DNA of 64,000 bases from NCBI GenBank assembly GCA_036365515.1, contig CM070876.1, forward strand, positions 128,781,894 to 128,845,893. The letters are read 5' to 3'. Below the pieces are notes generated by a model. The model made no database searches. It had not been told where the DNA came from and worked only from the letters and a program-made list of their open reading frames with translations. The stretch comes from Torymus aiolomorphi (taxonomy: Eukaryota > Arthropoda > Insecta > Hymenoptera > Torymidae). Position 1 is the first letter of the stretch. Every line of letters begins with the position of its first letter. Shown piece by piece: positions 33,413 to 43,344 of this stretch. The translations under genes were made by a program, and so were the position numbers.

Positions 33413-34995
33413 ATTCGCAAAATAGGACCTTACCAAATTCGAGTATACATTTCCGGCCACCGTATATTTCAAAAAATGAAGGAATTTGAAAAATTAATGT
33501 TAATCTAGCTGTAGACTGAGATAAGCAAATTTTTTCCGAAAAAATCGGAAGTTTGACCTATATTTTCAAAGTCAAAAAACTTGTTTATGTATCGCAGTAT
33601 TGTTCCTTTATTAAGTATTACATTACCTGTCAAATGCCGTTTGCCTCATATTTTTATCTATTTTTTATAAAAAGTTAGATGATTTTGACACAAATCAAGT
33701 CGAAATGCCACACTGTGCAACGCCTGACCCCCATCACCACTGCTAGAGGGAAATAGTACCGCGAAAATAGTACCGCGTAACCGCTTGTCCAGGCTCATCG
33801 CACCTGGATAACGGCTTCGAGTAAATGTGCTGAGAGCAAGTGTGTTGAGACAGCGAAGACCTCGGGTTCGCATATTACTAAGGTTACACACAAAGTCGAA
33901 CCAACGGCTATTTCAAAGCCGGTGAGTGCGCACAACAGGTACGCACACGTGCAGGTCCGCCGTCCACCCTCTCTCTCGCACTTATACGTGTGCGTCGCGC
34001 GGCGATCGCGACCGCTCTCCCACTTCGCTGCATTACTCGGCGCGCGCGTAGGATACCGTACACTTGAGGCGTATTATACCTCACGTGCGCGGCGTAAAGT
34101 ACCGCGAGCGTGACGTCAACCCCTAAGACAGCTGACGTCGGAGATAACGTACTGGCGCACCGTTTAGATACGAAATATGTAACATCGGATCAACTTTAAC
34201 TTCACGTCAATATTTATACACCAACATTAACCATCTTAACTTCATTCAATAAACAATAGTCTTTTGTTATTAACTTTAACCGCTCGAGTTATTATTTCGC
34301 GACCTGTGTCATTCCCCGTTCCCCGCCGCCACCGCGGTCGTTACGTTAGAGAGAACGTATCGTCTTACATCTGAGCAGCTGGCACACGAAGCAGGGACAT
34401 GGTAAGGAGTTCGAGTCCCTGGCAGAAATAAAGCGCGAGTCTCCGACTTGCGTGTTGCACAGTAAGTAACCAAATTAGGCTTAGCATTGCACGACGTTGT
34501 AGAGTCTGCTGCCTAATCTGGCTATTGGGTCCTCGAGATTGAACCGGAGGACTCGAAGTTGAACCGCTAAAACGTGCAGGTGAAATGCGTTTTAGTGAAA
34601 ATAACCACCCCGTGACACGATTTACAATATAATTTATAAGGAGATAATAATCGGACTCCGCAATGTAATAATCTGTCATCTTACGAACTTTTGAATTCAA
34701 ATATGAATGATAGCCAAAGCAAATTTTTGCGAATGAAAAATAATAATAAATTTTCCATTCCATTTTTAGGTAGGGGAATAGCCATTCTAATGAAAAATCC
34801 AATAAGATAAAGATTTTGGATGTAAAAGCAATTTTTAAAGAAATATAATATTATAACATCTAATCATTTGTATATTATCGAAAATTCAGTTAATATAAAT
34901 AAAATTATGACTTCAAGCATTTATTTACGTATCTTAAATAGTTGCAAACTTTAAAATCTTTTACGGTCTCTTGAGTAAGCATTATATTGTACATT
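33413..34995. other. no gene; LTR-like GC-rich segment at about 33850-34345
   Basis: 33413-33850 shows nothing coding, but has a local duplication (ATAGTACCGCG twice near 33750-33775). 33900-34345 is GC-rich, with CRE-like TGACGTCA at 34111, CAATAAACAATAGTCTTTTG near 34245 (a possible polyadenylation region) and GTTATTATTTCGCGACC near 34276. This composition recalls LTR 3' ends, but no partner was found. 34346-34995 is AT-rich with no supported frame. Confidence 0.3.
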
Positions 34996-35000
34996 CGCGT

Positions 35001-35236
35001 GAATTAGAATTATAATGCGTGGATATTTGAATTAGCATTATAATATACTTTTGCGCGAGTCAGCATTATAATGAATTCTCGGTGAATAAGAATTTTAATG
35101 CATTTCATTGGAAGTTGGACTTTTATTGCATGAAATTGTGATTTCGATTTCTGTTGCCCAAATTTTTTAATTGGAATTTTCTTGCGCCCAGTTATCAATT
35201 AGAATTTTGATGCACTCACATTTGAGTTGGCATTTT
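35001..35236 (+). repeat. degenerate 28-bp minisatellite
   Basis: Units of about 27-28 bp starting GAATTAGAATTATAATGC recur at 35001, 35029, 35057, 35084, 35111 and, less clearly, to about 35236. It abuts the Helitron helicase fragment. Confidence 0.7.
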
Positions 35237-35279
35237 ATGAACAGAAGGCATCGACATGTAACTTTTAAATTACCACTAA
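35237..35279 (+). pseudogene. Helitron helicase fragment left of DDE insertion
   Basis: The frame reads NRRHRHVTFKLPL, matching the GRTAHS.FKLPL block between Walker A and Walker B of Helitron helicases. It ends at the TAA target duplication (35277-35279). Removing the 4.67-kb insertion and one TAA joins it in phase to the frame at 39948, which continues with INDxTTSN...NSEYGKM and the Walker B WDE. Confidence 0.8.
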
Positions 35280-36808
35280 CAAGGAAACCGATCGAGGTGT
35301 CCGCCTCCGATTTTCCTGAATTTTTGATATGTTGTAGAGGACCGAAAAATAAGAGACTCGCAATTTTTTTATCGGCCCAATCCCTTATTAAAAGGGTGAA
35401 AACCGCCCTTAAAGTTTACCCCCGTAAACGGTTTTTTTTAATATCTTAAGTTCTAATCGATATTTTGAAATGAAACAAAATGGAAAATATTTCTCCTTGA
35501 ATTATGTAACCATCAAGTATAGTATGGTCCTCGAGGATGGCAAACCTTACTTTTTATTTTAGAAAAACCTTATTTTTTAAACTATTTCTGCTTATAATAT
35601 TTGCAATAAAATTAATTAATTATTATAAAAATCATTTTTTGACTTAAAATAAAAAATAAAGTTTACGTGATTCAGGGTTTTTGCAAATAAACACGTCATC
35701 AGGGGTAAACAACCGTTTAGGCACAAAATACTTTCAAACTATTAAAATTAATATTTTAAGTTATATATAATGCATAATTTATTTTTATTTGGGCTATTTT
35801 TTCTATGGGCCCAATTTCCTATTAAAGGGGTAAAACGCACCCCTAAAAATCACCCCTAAAATAGGTTTTATCTGAATATCCCAAGTTCAGATTCAAATTT
35901 AAAATGAAACAAAATGAAAAATATTTCTCTTTGAAATGCCAAATTAGCTACCCTTATATTTTATTTCGGAAAAAATTTTTTTTTTAATTTTTTTTGTATA
36001 CAATATTTGCAATAAAATTAAATTATTATTATTAAAATTCAAAATCAAAGTTGACTTGTTTTAGGATTTTTTCTAATAAAAGCATTATTGGGGTTTAGGA
36101 GCCCCTTGGGCACGTATACTTACAATTAGTACCTTTGAAATAAATATTTTGAGGTGTATGGTGCGTATAATCAGAATAAATAATCATGGATATTTTATTT
36201 ATTGCAGATTGATTTGTCTATAGACTCAATTTTCTATTTAATAAATAAAAATCACTGACAAAGAATTTGACAATTTCGTTATTTTAATGTTCAAAATATA
36301 ATAGCATAAGATAAATAGAGGAATAAATAATTACATGACTATATTTTTATTATTTCTGCATAAATATTTCTATGCAGAAAAGCTTTGAAAAGCTGAGCCA
36401 GGATTAAAACTATTTTCACGGTATATTTTGCAATTAGTTTTTTTTTATGTATCACAGCTTGATAATTATAGTTTACTTATAATTTTAGAATATTTATGTT
36501 TGCGTATTTAGGCATATCACATTATATTTCATTTGTACTTTTTCATAAATACTTATTTTTAAGTAAATATTTTCCTGATTTCTATTTATATATATATGAA
36601 TAAGCGATTTTTTGTAAGCCCATCTTGTAAACATGCATAAGCAAAGATGACGCAAGTGAGATTTGAGTCCACGGCTGCCTAAAAACGGATTAGTTAGTCA
36701 GTATATTTTTATCGGTTCTGTTGCGAGGTACAAATTTTCGAGAGTCCGCTATTTGTTTTTTTCATACAATAGAATTTATTATTTCATAAAAATCAAAGAA
36801 TAGAAAAA

Positions 36809-38680
36809 ATGACGGTAAATCCTATCAACGTCATAAATTTATTATTGGCAGCATTCTCAGGGCTTCAGATACCAGAAAGTCCTGTTAATTTTATACGACA
36901 GTATGAATAATTTTAATGCGATTGAAACAATGGAAGAAGAAACATTAGATTTTCAAGAGCAATTTAAAAATTATGAAGTACAAGCCATTGAAGATGACGC
37001 AATATTCAATGAAAAAAAAGATTATAATGTATGTTCATACGATGATGAAGGGTTGAGCTTCGATTATAAAAAAAGAGCAGTCGAATATTGGAGATCAGGT
37101 AAAACTAAAAAAAATCGCAGTATAGAATGTGTTAAACATCGATTTAAATTAGTTAATTCAGAACGGCAACTGCGTCGATGGGCTAGTCAAATCAACAAAG
37201 GTGGAACTTACAAAGAAAAATGATATCAAATTTCTGAATTTGTTTTAAAAAATCTAAAAGAATCTCTCGAAGCTGGCCATATTATTCACGATATTGATAC
37301 GTAGGTTGGCCTGAGAAGCTAAAAATAATTTAGAATTTAATGATGTTAGATTCAAAGCAAGTGATTTCTGGCTGGGAAAATTTAAGAAAGCTCACAGAAT
37401 TGTCAGTAGAAAAATCAACAAATTTATAACAAAAAAAACTCTTGAGGACAAAGAAACTGTAAATCAAGAAGCCAGTAAATTTGTAGCCGACATCAAACTA
37501 CTGATTTCAGAAGTTGGAACTGAAAATACCTACAATGCTGATCAAAGTGGATTTCAATTAGAATTACATACTGGTCGTACATTAGCAGAAGAAGGAACAA
37601 AGACTGTTGAATGTGTTGTGCAATCTGTTTCATCAACAACACACAGTTATACAATATTACCTATAATTACTGCTGCTGGAAAATTGCTCTCTCCATTATT
37701 TATAGTTTTAAAAGAGACTAAAGATCAATTTGGACCAATAATACAAACAAATTTATTTTAGCCAGATAACGTATGTTTGATGGCATCTAAATCTGGCAAA
37801 ATGACATCATGTGAGTGAAATTAAATAAAGTGTACTTGTATTCGTAAACTTGTAGCTTATATCTAATTAAAGATTTTACTTGTAAACTTTTAATTTCAGT
37901 AGACTCATATTAAAAAAGATTTACAATAATTAGTAAATTATTTTTAAAATAAAGTATTTTAACGTAAACTCCGAAAATTATAAAAAAGTTCTTGTAAATT
38001 ATCAATGAATTTCATTATTTATTTTTTTTAATTTGATTTCATGTAATAAATCGATATATATATTAATACAAATAGCAATAGTTTACTATAATGACCTGCA
38101 AAATTTATTTGTTTACAATTTAGTTTTAGATCATTTTCGGAAATGGTTAAGGGATGTATTTTTTCCAAATGTTGGAAAAAATAGTATATTATTGCTAGGT
38201 TCTTGGAGTGGACATTGCACAGAAGCAGTCGAAAGAGAAAAACCTGATGATAAAAACATCAAACTTTCCAAAATTCCTAAAGGTACAACTGGAAAAATAC
38301 AACCGCTGGATGTGTTTGGTTTTCGTATATGGAAAAATTATGTGAGACACTTTTCCGATAGTGTAATTTTGTTGGATAAGGATATAAGTTTGCACGTACG
38401 AAATAATGTAATTAAATTGCACTCTCTGGTGCACAATCAGTTATCTTCTCCTCGATACGTAAATCTTTTTAAATACTTTTGGTATAAAAGCGGTTATATC
38501 GATATAAACCAAATGAATTTTTAAATCCGATGGACTTTAGCTTTGGTGGATCCCAAGCTCATTGTGAGGTACCAGGATGTAAAAATACTGCTATTATAAA
38601 ATGTTCATGGTGTCAGAAAACACTCTGCTTAAAACATTTTTTTGAAGATTTTCATTATTGTTCAACCTATAATCCTTAAA
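36809..38680 (+). pseudogene. DDE_1-like (pogo/jerky-type) transposase, decayed
   Basis: The start is ATG 36809 (INLLLAAFSGLQIPESPVNFIR), with a frameshift at about 36905 into 36903-37223, which has a helix-turn-helix-like segment (YKKRAVEYWRSGK...RQLRRWASQINKG). Stops follow, then a frame 37314-37810 with the first catalytic Asp in NADQSG (37540-37542) and GRTLAEEG, VSSTTHSY and LLSPLFIVLKE. It has a TAG at 37759. After the intron, 38130-38524 has WLRDVFFPN, then LLLGSWSGH, where the family-expected second Asp is Gly (38198-38200), and PLDVFGFRIWKNY with the third acid (38309-38311). The C-terminus (to 38680) is a Cys/His zinc cluster: CEVPGCKN, CSWC, CLKHFFEDFHYC. It would cut and paste its element in the nucleus, but this copy is inactive. 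Confidence 0.85.
37811..38129 (+). other. transposase intron, 319 bp
   Basis: The donor CAT|GTGAGT at 37811 and the acceptor TTTAGTTTTAG|ATC ending at 38129 bracket AT-rich non-coding sequence. Joining the exons keeps the reading frame at the point where family members continue from the SGKMTS block into the HF.KW block. Confidence 0.75.
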
Positions 38681-39947
38681 CAAAATTAATTGCGATAAGA
38701 ACTAAATTATAAGCTCATTTGTATAGAGTTCCTTTGAATATTTTTTGACTATTTGTGAAAATATACCTATATTTTACTTTTAATAAAAATTAATTACATA
38801 ATAACAATTAATATTTTATATTATATTTTTCTATTTATATTTTAATTTTTTTATTTTTATTTATATTTTTCTATTCGTTAGATTAGTCAATCATTTAACT
38901 CACCTATTCTTTTCCCAGTTCCATCCTTTTTATTTACCTATAAATACGAACAAAATATTCGAATATAAATTGCACAATAAGTATAAGAGTTTATAAGTGA
39001 CTTCATTAATTACGCTATCTCGATAAAAAAAACTGACACAAAAATAAACTAATCTGCATTATACACCTCAAAATATTTATTTCAATGGTTCAATTGTAAG
39101 TATACTTGTCCAAGGTGCTGCTAAACCCCGATAATGGTTTTATTAGAAAAAATCCTAAAACAAGTCAACTTTGATTTTGAATTTTAATAATAATTATTTA
39201 ATTTTATTGCAAATATTGTATACAAAAAAAAATTAAAAAAAAAATTTTTTCCGAAATAAAATATAAGGGTAGCTAATTTGGCATTTCAAAGAGAAATATT
39301 TTTCATTTTGTTTCATTTTAAATTTGAATCTGAACTTGGGATATTCAGATAAAACCTATTTTAGGGGTGATTTTTAGGGGTGCGTTTTACCCCTTTAATA
39401 GGAAATTGGGCCCATAGAAAAAATAGCCCAAATAAAAATAAATTATGCATTATATATAACTTAAAATATTAATTTTAATAGTTTGAAAGTATTTTGTGCC
39501 TAAAGGGTTGTTTACCCCTGATGACGTGTTTATTTGCAAACACCCTGAAACACGTAAACTTTATTTTTTATTTTAAGTCAAAAAATGATTTTTATAATAA
39601 TTAATTCATTTTATTGCAAATATTATATGCAGAAATAGTTTAAAAAATAAGGTTTTTCTAAAATAAAAAGTAAGGGTTGCCACCCTCGAGGACCAAACTA
39701 TACTTGATGGTTACATAATTCAAGGAGAAATATTTTCCATTTTGTTTCATTTCAAAATATCGATTAGAACTTAAGATATTTAAAAAAAAAAACCGTTTTC
39801 GGGGGTAAACTTTAAGTGCGGTTTTCACCGCTTTAATAAGGGATTGAGCCGATAAAAAAATTGCGAGTCTCTTATTTTTCGGTCCTCTACAACATATAAA
39901 AAATTCAGGAAAATCGGAGGCGGACACCTCGATCGGTTTCCTTGTAA

Positions 39948-40869
39948 GTATTAATGATTAAACAACTAGTAATATATTTCCAAATTCAGAATATGGAAAA
40001 ATGCTACACGATGTGAAGATTATAATTTGGGACGAAATTACTATGATTTTTAAACACGCATTTGAAGCTGTAGATAAATTATTTAAAGATTTATGTGAAA
40101 CTAATAAAGTTGTGTTAGTATTCCGTGATTATATACAAACATTGCCTGTAGTTAAACGTGACAATAAAGCTAAAGTTGTTGAAAATTGTGTCAAAGTTAT
40201 TTATGGAGCAATTTTAAACAATTTTCTTTAAAAGAAAATCTCCGAGTTGGCAATTGAGAAATAAACTTCAAACAATGGCTATTAAATATTGGAGATGGTA
40301 TATATTCGAATAATTATGATAAAGAAAATGAAATAATTGAAATTCCGAAGAAAATGTTATTAACGGAAGATAATATAATAGAAGAAATTTTTGGCAAATA
40401 TTTAGATCCTTCTGATAATAGCATTAATAATGAAGTAATTTTAGCTCCAAAAAATATTGATGTGTTAAGTATAAATAACGATATTTTAGAAAAACTTGAT
40501 GGAGATTTAAAAGAATACATTAGTATAGATACATGTCACGGTGATAATAATAAAGATTTAAGTGATTATTTACCTGATGAATTTCTGAATTCTTTAACAT
40601 CAAATGGTTCACATCCTCATAAACTGGTTTCAAAAACAGGCGCTATAATAATATTACTACAAAATTTACACTTAGCTGATGGTTTATGTAAAATAACTCG
40701 TATAAAAGTTAAAAAAAATTTGCAGTATTGTATTTGCGCAGAAATAATTAACGGTCACAAAAGTGGTAATATAGTTTTATTGCCACGTGTTGACTTGACT
40801 ACATCGAAGGAAGAATTTCCATTTGATATGACAAGACGTCAATTTCTAAACAGATTGGGATATGAGTGA
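39948..40869 (+). pseudogene. Helitron PIF1-like helicase, C-terminal part
   Basis: It begins right after the TAA duplication of the DDE element. It reads the Walker B motif (IIIWDEITM at about 40018-40044), EAVDKLFKDL, then a GGD-like block (FRDYIQTLPVV near 40120) and VVENCVK. After stops near 40232 an open frame 40354-40869 covers APKNIDVLSINNDILEKL, YLPDEFLNSL, PHKLVSKTGAIIILLQNL, GLCKITRIKV and PFDMTRRQFLNRLGYE, the order of the helicase C-terminal (motif V/VI) region of Helitron proteins. One TAA in the first part replaces a probable Lys codon. Same strand and family as the N-terminal part at 24918-25905. Confidence 0.88.
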
Positions 40870-41204
40870 TTCTGCCATAATTTCCCCAGATTAGGTCTAA
40901 CTTTTTTTTTTCAAAACCAAATTTATATAGGCGTTTTGAGGTTTTATCTACTCATCATAACATTTAAAATAAGTACCCAGAACGAATCCACTACAAAATA
41001 TTCCGGCTATAGTTTACGTATCATTTTATGATCGTGGTAGAGGACGGAACTGACCACTAAAATATGTAATACGATAAAAAAATTCGGTAAAACAATTTCG
41101 AACGAGTGCTTCAAAAATAATATTTTATATAAACAAATTAATTAATAATATCAAATTCCGTAATAATATTAAGAGTAACACTGGTGGAAAAAATTTTTAT
41201 GCCG
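40870..41204. other. no gene seen
   Basis: AT-rich sequence after the Helitron helicase. A Helitron 3' terminus (hairpin plus CTRR) was looked for but not convincingly found. Confidence 0.35.
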
Positions 41205-41845
41205 TACACTGCTAAAATGTGTGAAACTGTGCAAATGTGTGCCAAAGTATGTCAAACTATGCGCAACTGTGCAAGAGTGTGCTCAAGCAGATAGATTTCG
41301 GACATTTTACACAGGTTTAGCACAGATTGGCAGACTTTTACACATTTTAGCACACTTTGGCACAGTTTAACACAAAAAGCTTTTAGCCATTAAAAATAAA
41401 TTTAGCTTGATTATTTAGCACAGTTTAACACACTTTGACATACTTCGGCACAGTTCAGCACAGTTGTGGACAGTTTGGCACAACGTTAGCACGCCTTAAC
41501 AAAAATTATTGTTAAATTTTTAATTTAACAACCATTATTTATTATTAACAATATCAAATCTTTTATTCAACCGTTTATAGTCATTAGACTCAAGGATTAT
41601 TAATTTTTGAAAATCAATTGGGTTTAGCTATAGTCCAGTGTGTCCATTTATTTCTAATTGAGTTTACCTATACTTAAATATTCAAAATTATTGTTAATGA
41701 TAAATTATTTATATTTTTACTTATATTGTTTTAATAAGTGAACAATATTTTGTGTGGTTAACTGTGCCAAATTGTGTGAATTTGTGCAAAAACTGTGCAA
41801 AACTGTACCACAGTGTGTCAAACTGTGCACTACTGTTACGTCTGT
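41205..41845. repeat. clusters of an 11-bp TGTGC-type repeat in alternating orientation
   Basis: Units like AAACTGTGCCA occur forward at 41210-41286 and 41752-41832, and as reverse complement (TGGCACAGTTT) at 41305-41373 and 41417-41493. The order forward-reverse-reverse-forward could fold into two large hairpins. Short AT-rich spacers separate the clusters. Confidence 0.85.
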
Positions 41846-42601
41846 AACGTATCTCTAAATTCAATTTAAAAATGCATATTTATCACCAGTAATTTTCTGA
41901 CATACAAATGTCGTACATGCGAATTTTGACAACGTTGCATTCCAACGCAAGCGGCATCACGATGGGGCAAGACAAATTATAATCTGATATGTCTGTGACG
42001 TTATTAAATTACAATATTCATTTTCTTTGACCCACAAACGATGCGAGTGCAAATTTTAACAGTACAGCAATTTCGGCTACGCAACAGCCAGAGTAACGTA
42101 GCGAGCCACTGACCTTGTGAAACCAACCGCTCATCGCTACTTTGTTTAGAATCAGCACTTTTAAATGTGAATTCGAAATGATGATATTTAAATGTTTACT
42201 AAATTTGTTTAAAAAGATGATTTTGACTCAGCACCAAACTCATCTTTAACCCAAATTAACAGCTTAATAAATACGGCGACTCTCAACACACAAATCAGTA
42301 ATCGTGCAAAAGTTGCGAGCTCCGTACCACTCCAGCCGACAAGAGGAGAATTATTATACAGGAAATTACGATTATTATACAGGAAAATTCGAGCCTATAA
42401 CAGACTACGAGAAAATATTTATATCTATAAAATCAATAAACTATCGGTATTAATTATCCGCGCAAGCAACGCATATATTACACATATTAATCGAAAAGAT
42501 CGAATATAATTATTTTGTTACGCTATATCAATTTATTGTTAATTTTATAAACGAATAAATAGTGCAATTATGGAACCGTCAATCTATTCATTTCGAGAAC
42601 C
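41846..42601. other. no gene seen
   Basis: Unique-looking AT-rich sequence without supported frames. The phrase GACATACAAATGTCGTACATG near 41898 is partly palindromic. Confidence 0.4.
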
Positions 42602-43330
42602 TACACTCTAAACGCAAAAGAGTAAAAATTGCACAATTTAAGTGTAAAACATCAATTTTCTACTTTATAAAATAGCAAAATGCAGATTTTATCCGCTAAG
42701 AGGGTTAAAATGTGCATTTTACAGTTTATAAAGATTAAATTCATACTTTTACTCTTTTGCGAAAGAGTAAAGTTTACGTTTTGCTCTTTATAAAGAATAA
42801 AAAGTTACACATTTTGGGGCATGGTGTGGTTTGTGCACATAAGAATTATGCACATATTTATTGTGCACACTTTAGCATTGGAGTATACACATAGATATAG
42901 ATATACACCAATGCAAAAGTGTGCACAATAAATATGTGCATAATTCTTATGTGCACAAACCACACCATGCCCATTTTGGTAAAAAGAATGATTTGATACT
43001 TTTACTCTTTTACTAAAGAGTAAAATCTACGTTTTTCTCTTTATAAAGAGTAAAAAATTAGATTCTCCGTTGAAAAGATTAAATTCACACTTTTACTCGT
43101 TTGCCAAAGAGTAAAGTCTATGTTTTACTCTTTATAAAGAGTAAAAAGTTATACTTTTCGTTCAAAAGGATAATTTGATACTTTTACTCTATTGCTAAAG
43201 AGCAAAATCTCCGTTTCCCTCTTTATAAAGAGTAACAAATTATACTTTGCGATCAAAAGATTAAATGGATTCTTTTACTTTTTTGCGAAAGAGTAATACA
43301 ATCTACGTTTTCTATTTTATTTGTTAAAAA
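42602..43330 (+). repeat. left outer arm with TTTACTCTTTATAAAGAGTA units
   Basis: About 8 units of roughly 60-70 bp alternate TTTACTCTTT and AAAGAGTAAA, each itself palindromic. It matches 47215-47781 in inverse orientation, apart from the nested MITE at 42818-42971. Confidence 0.8.
42810..42979. mobile_element. 154-bp palindromic MITE with 8-bp target duplication
   Basis: CATTTTGG flanks both ends (42810-42817 and 42972-42979). The element 42818-42971 starts GGCATGGTGTGG and ends CCACACCATGCC, with nearly perfect 65-bp arms and a loop of alternating TATAGA. An 8-bp duplication fits hAT or P superfamily insertion. It is present only in the left arm, so it postdates the fold-back element. Confidence 0.9.
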
Positions 43331-43344
43331 GTTTAGTTTAACTA

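Larger units (their letters stand above)
35280..39944 (+). mobile_element. DDE-transposase element with 0.88-kb terminal inverted repeats, in Helitron helicase
   Basis: Ends CAAGGAAACCGATCGAGG and its complement CCTCGATCGGTTTCCTTG. The arms, 35280-36162 and 39060-39944, are near-identical inverted copies. TAA flanks both ends (35277-35279, 39945-39947). The Helitron frame is continuous across the empty site, which fixes both boundaries. The interior carries a transposase gene at 36809-38680 with one intron. A 3-bp TAA duplication is unusual for a pogo/Tc1-like enzyme, which gives TA; PIF/Harbinger elements give 3 bp. Confidence 0.88.

Noticed and set aside
34370..34430. tRNA-like B-box phrase GTTCGAGTCCC
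   Set aside because: No cloverleaf can be drawn: the bases around it form CAGGGAC...GTCCCTG instead of D, anticodon and acceptor stems.
34365..34802. 145-codon minus-strand frame
   Set aside because: No recognisable motif, AT-rich context and no neighbours supporting a gene.
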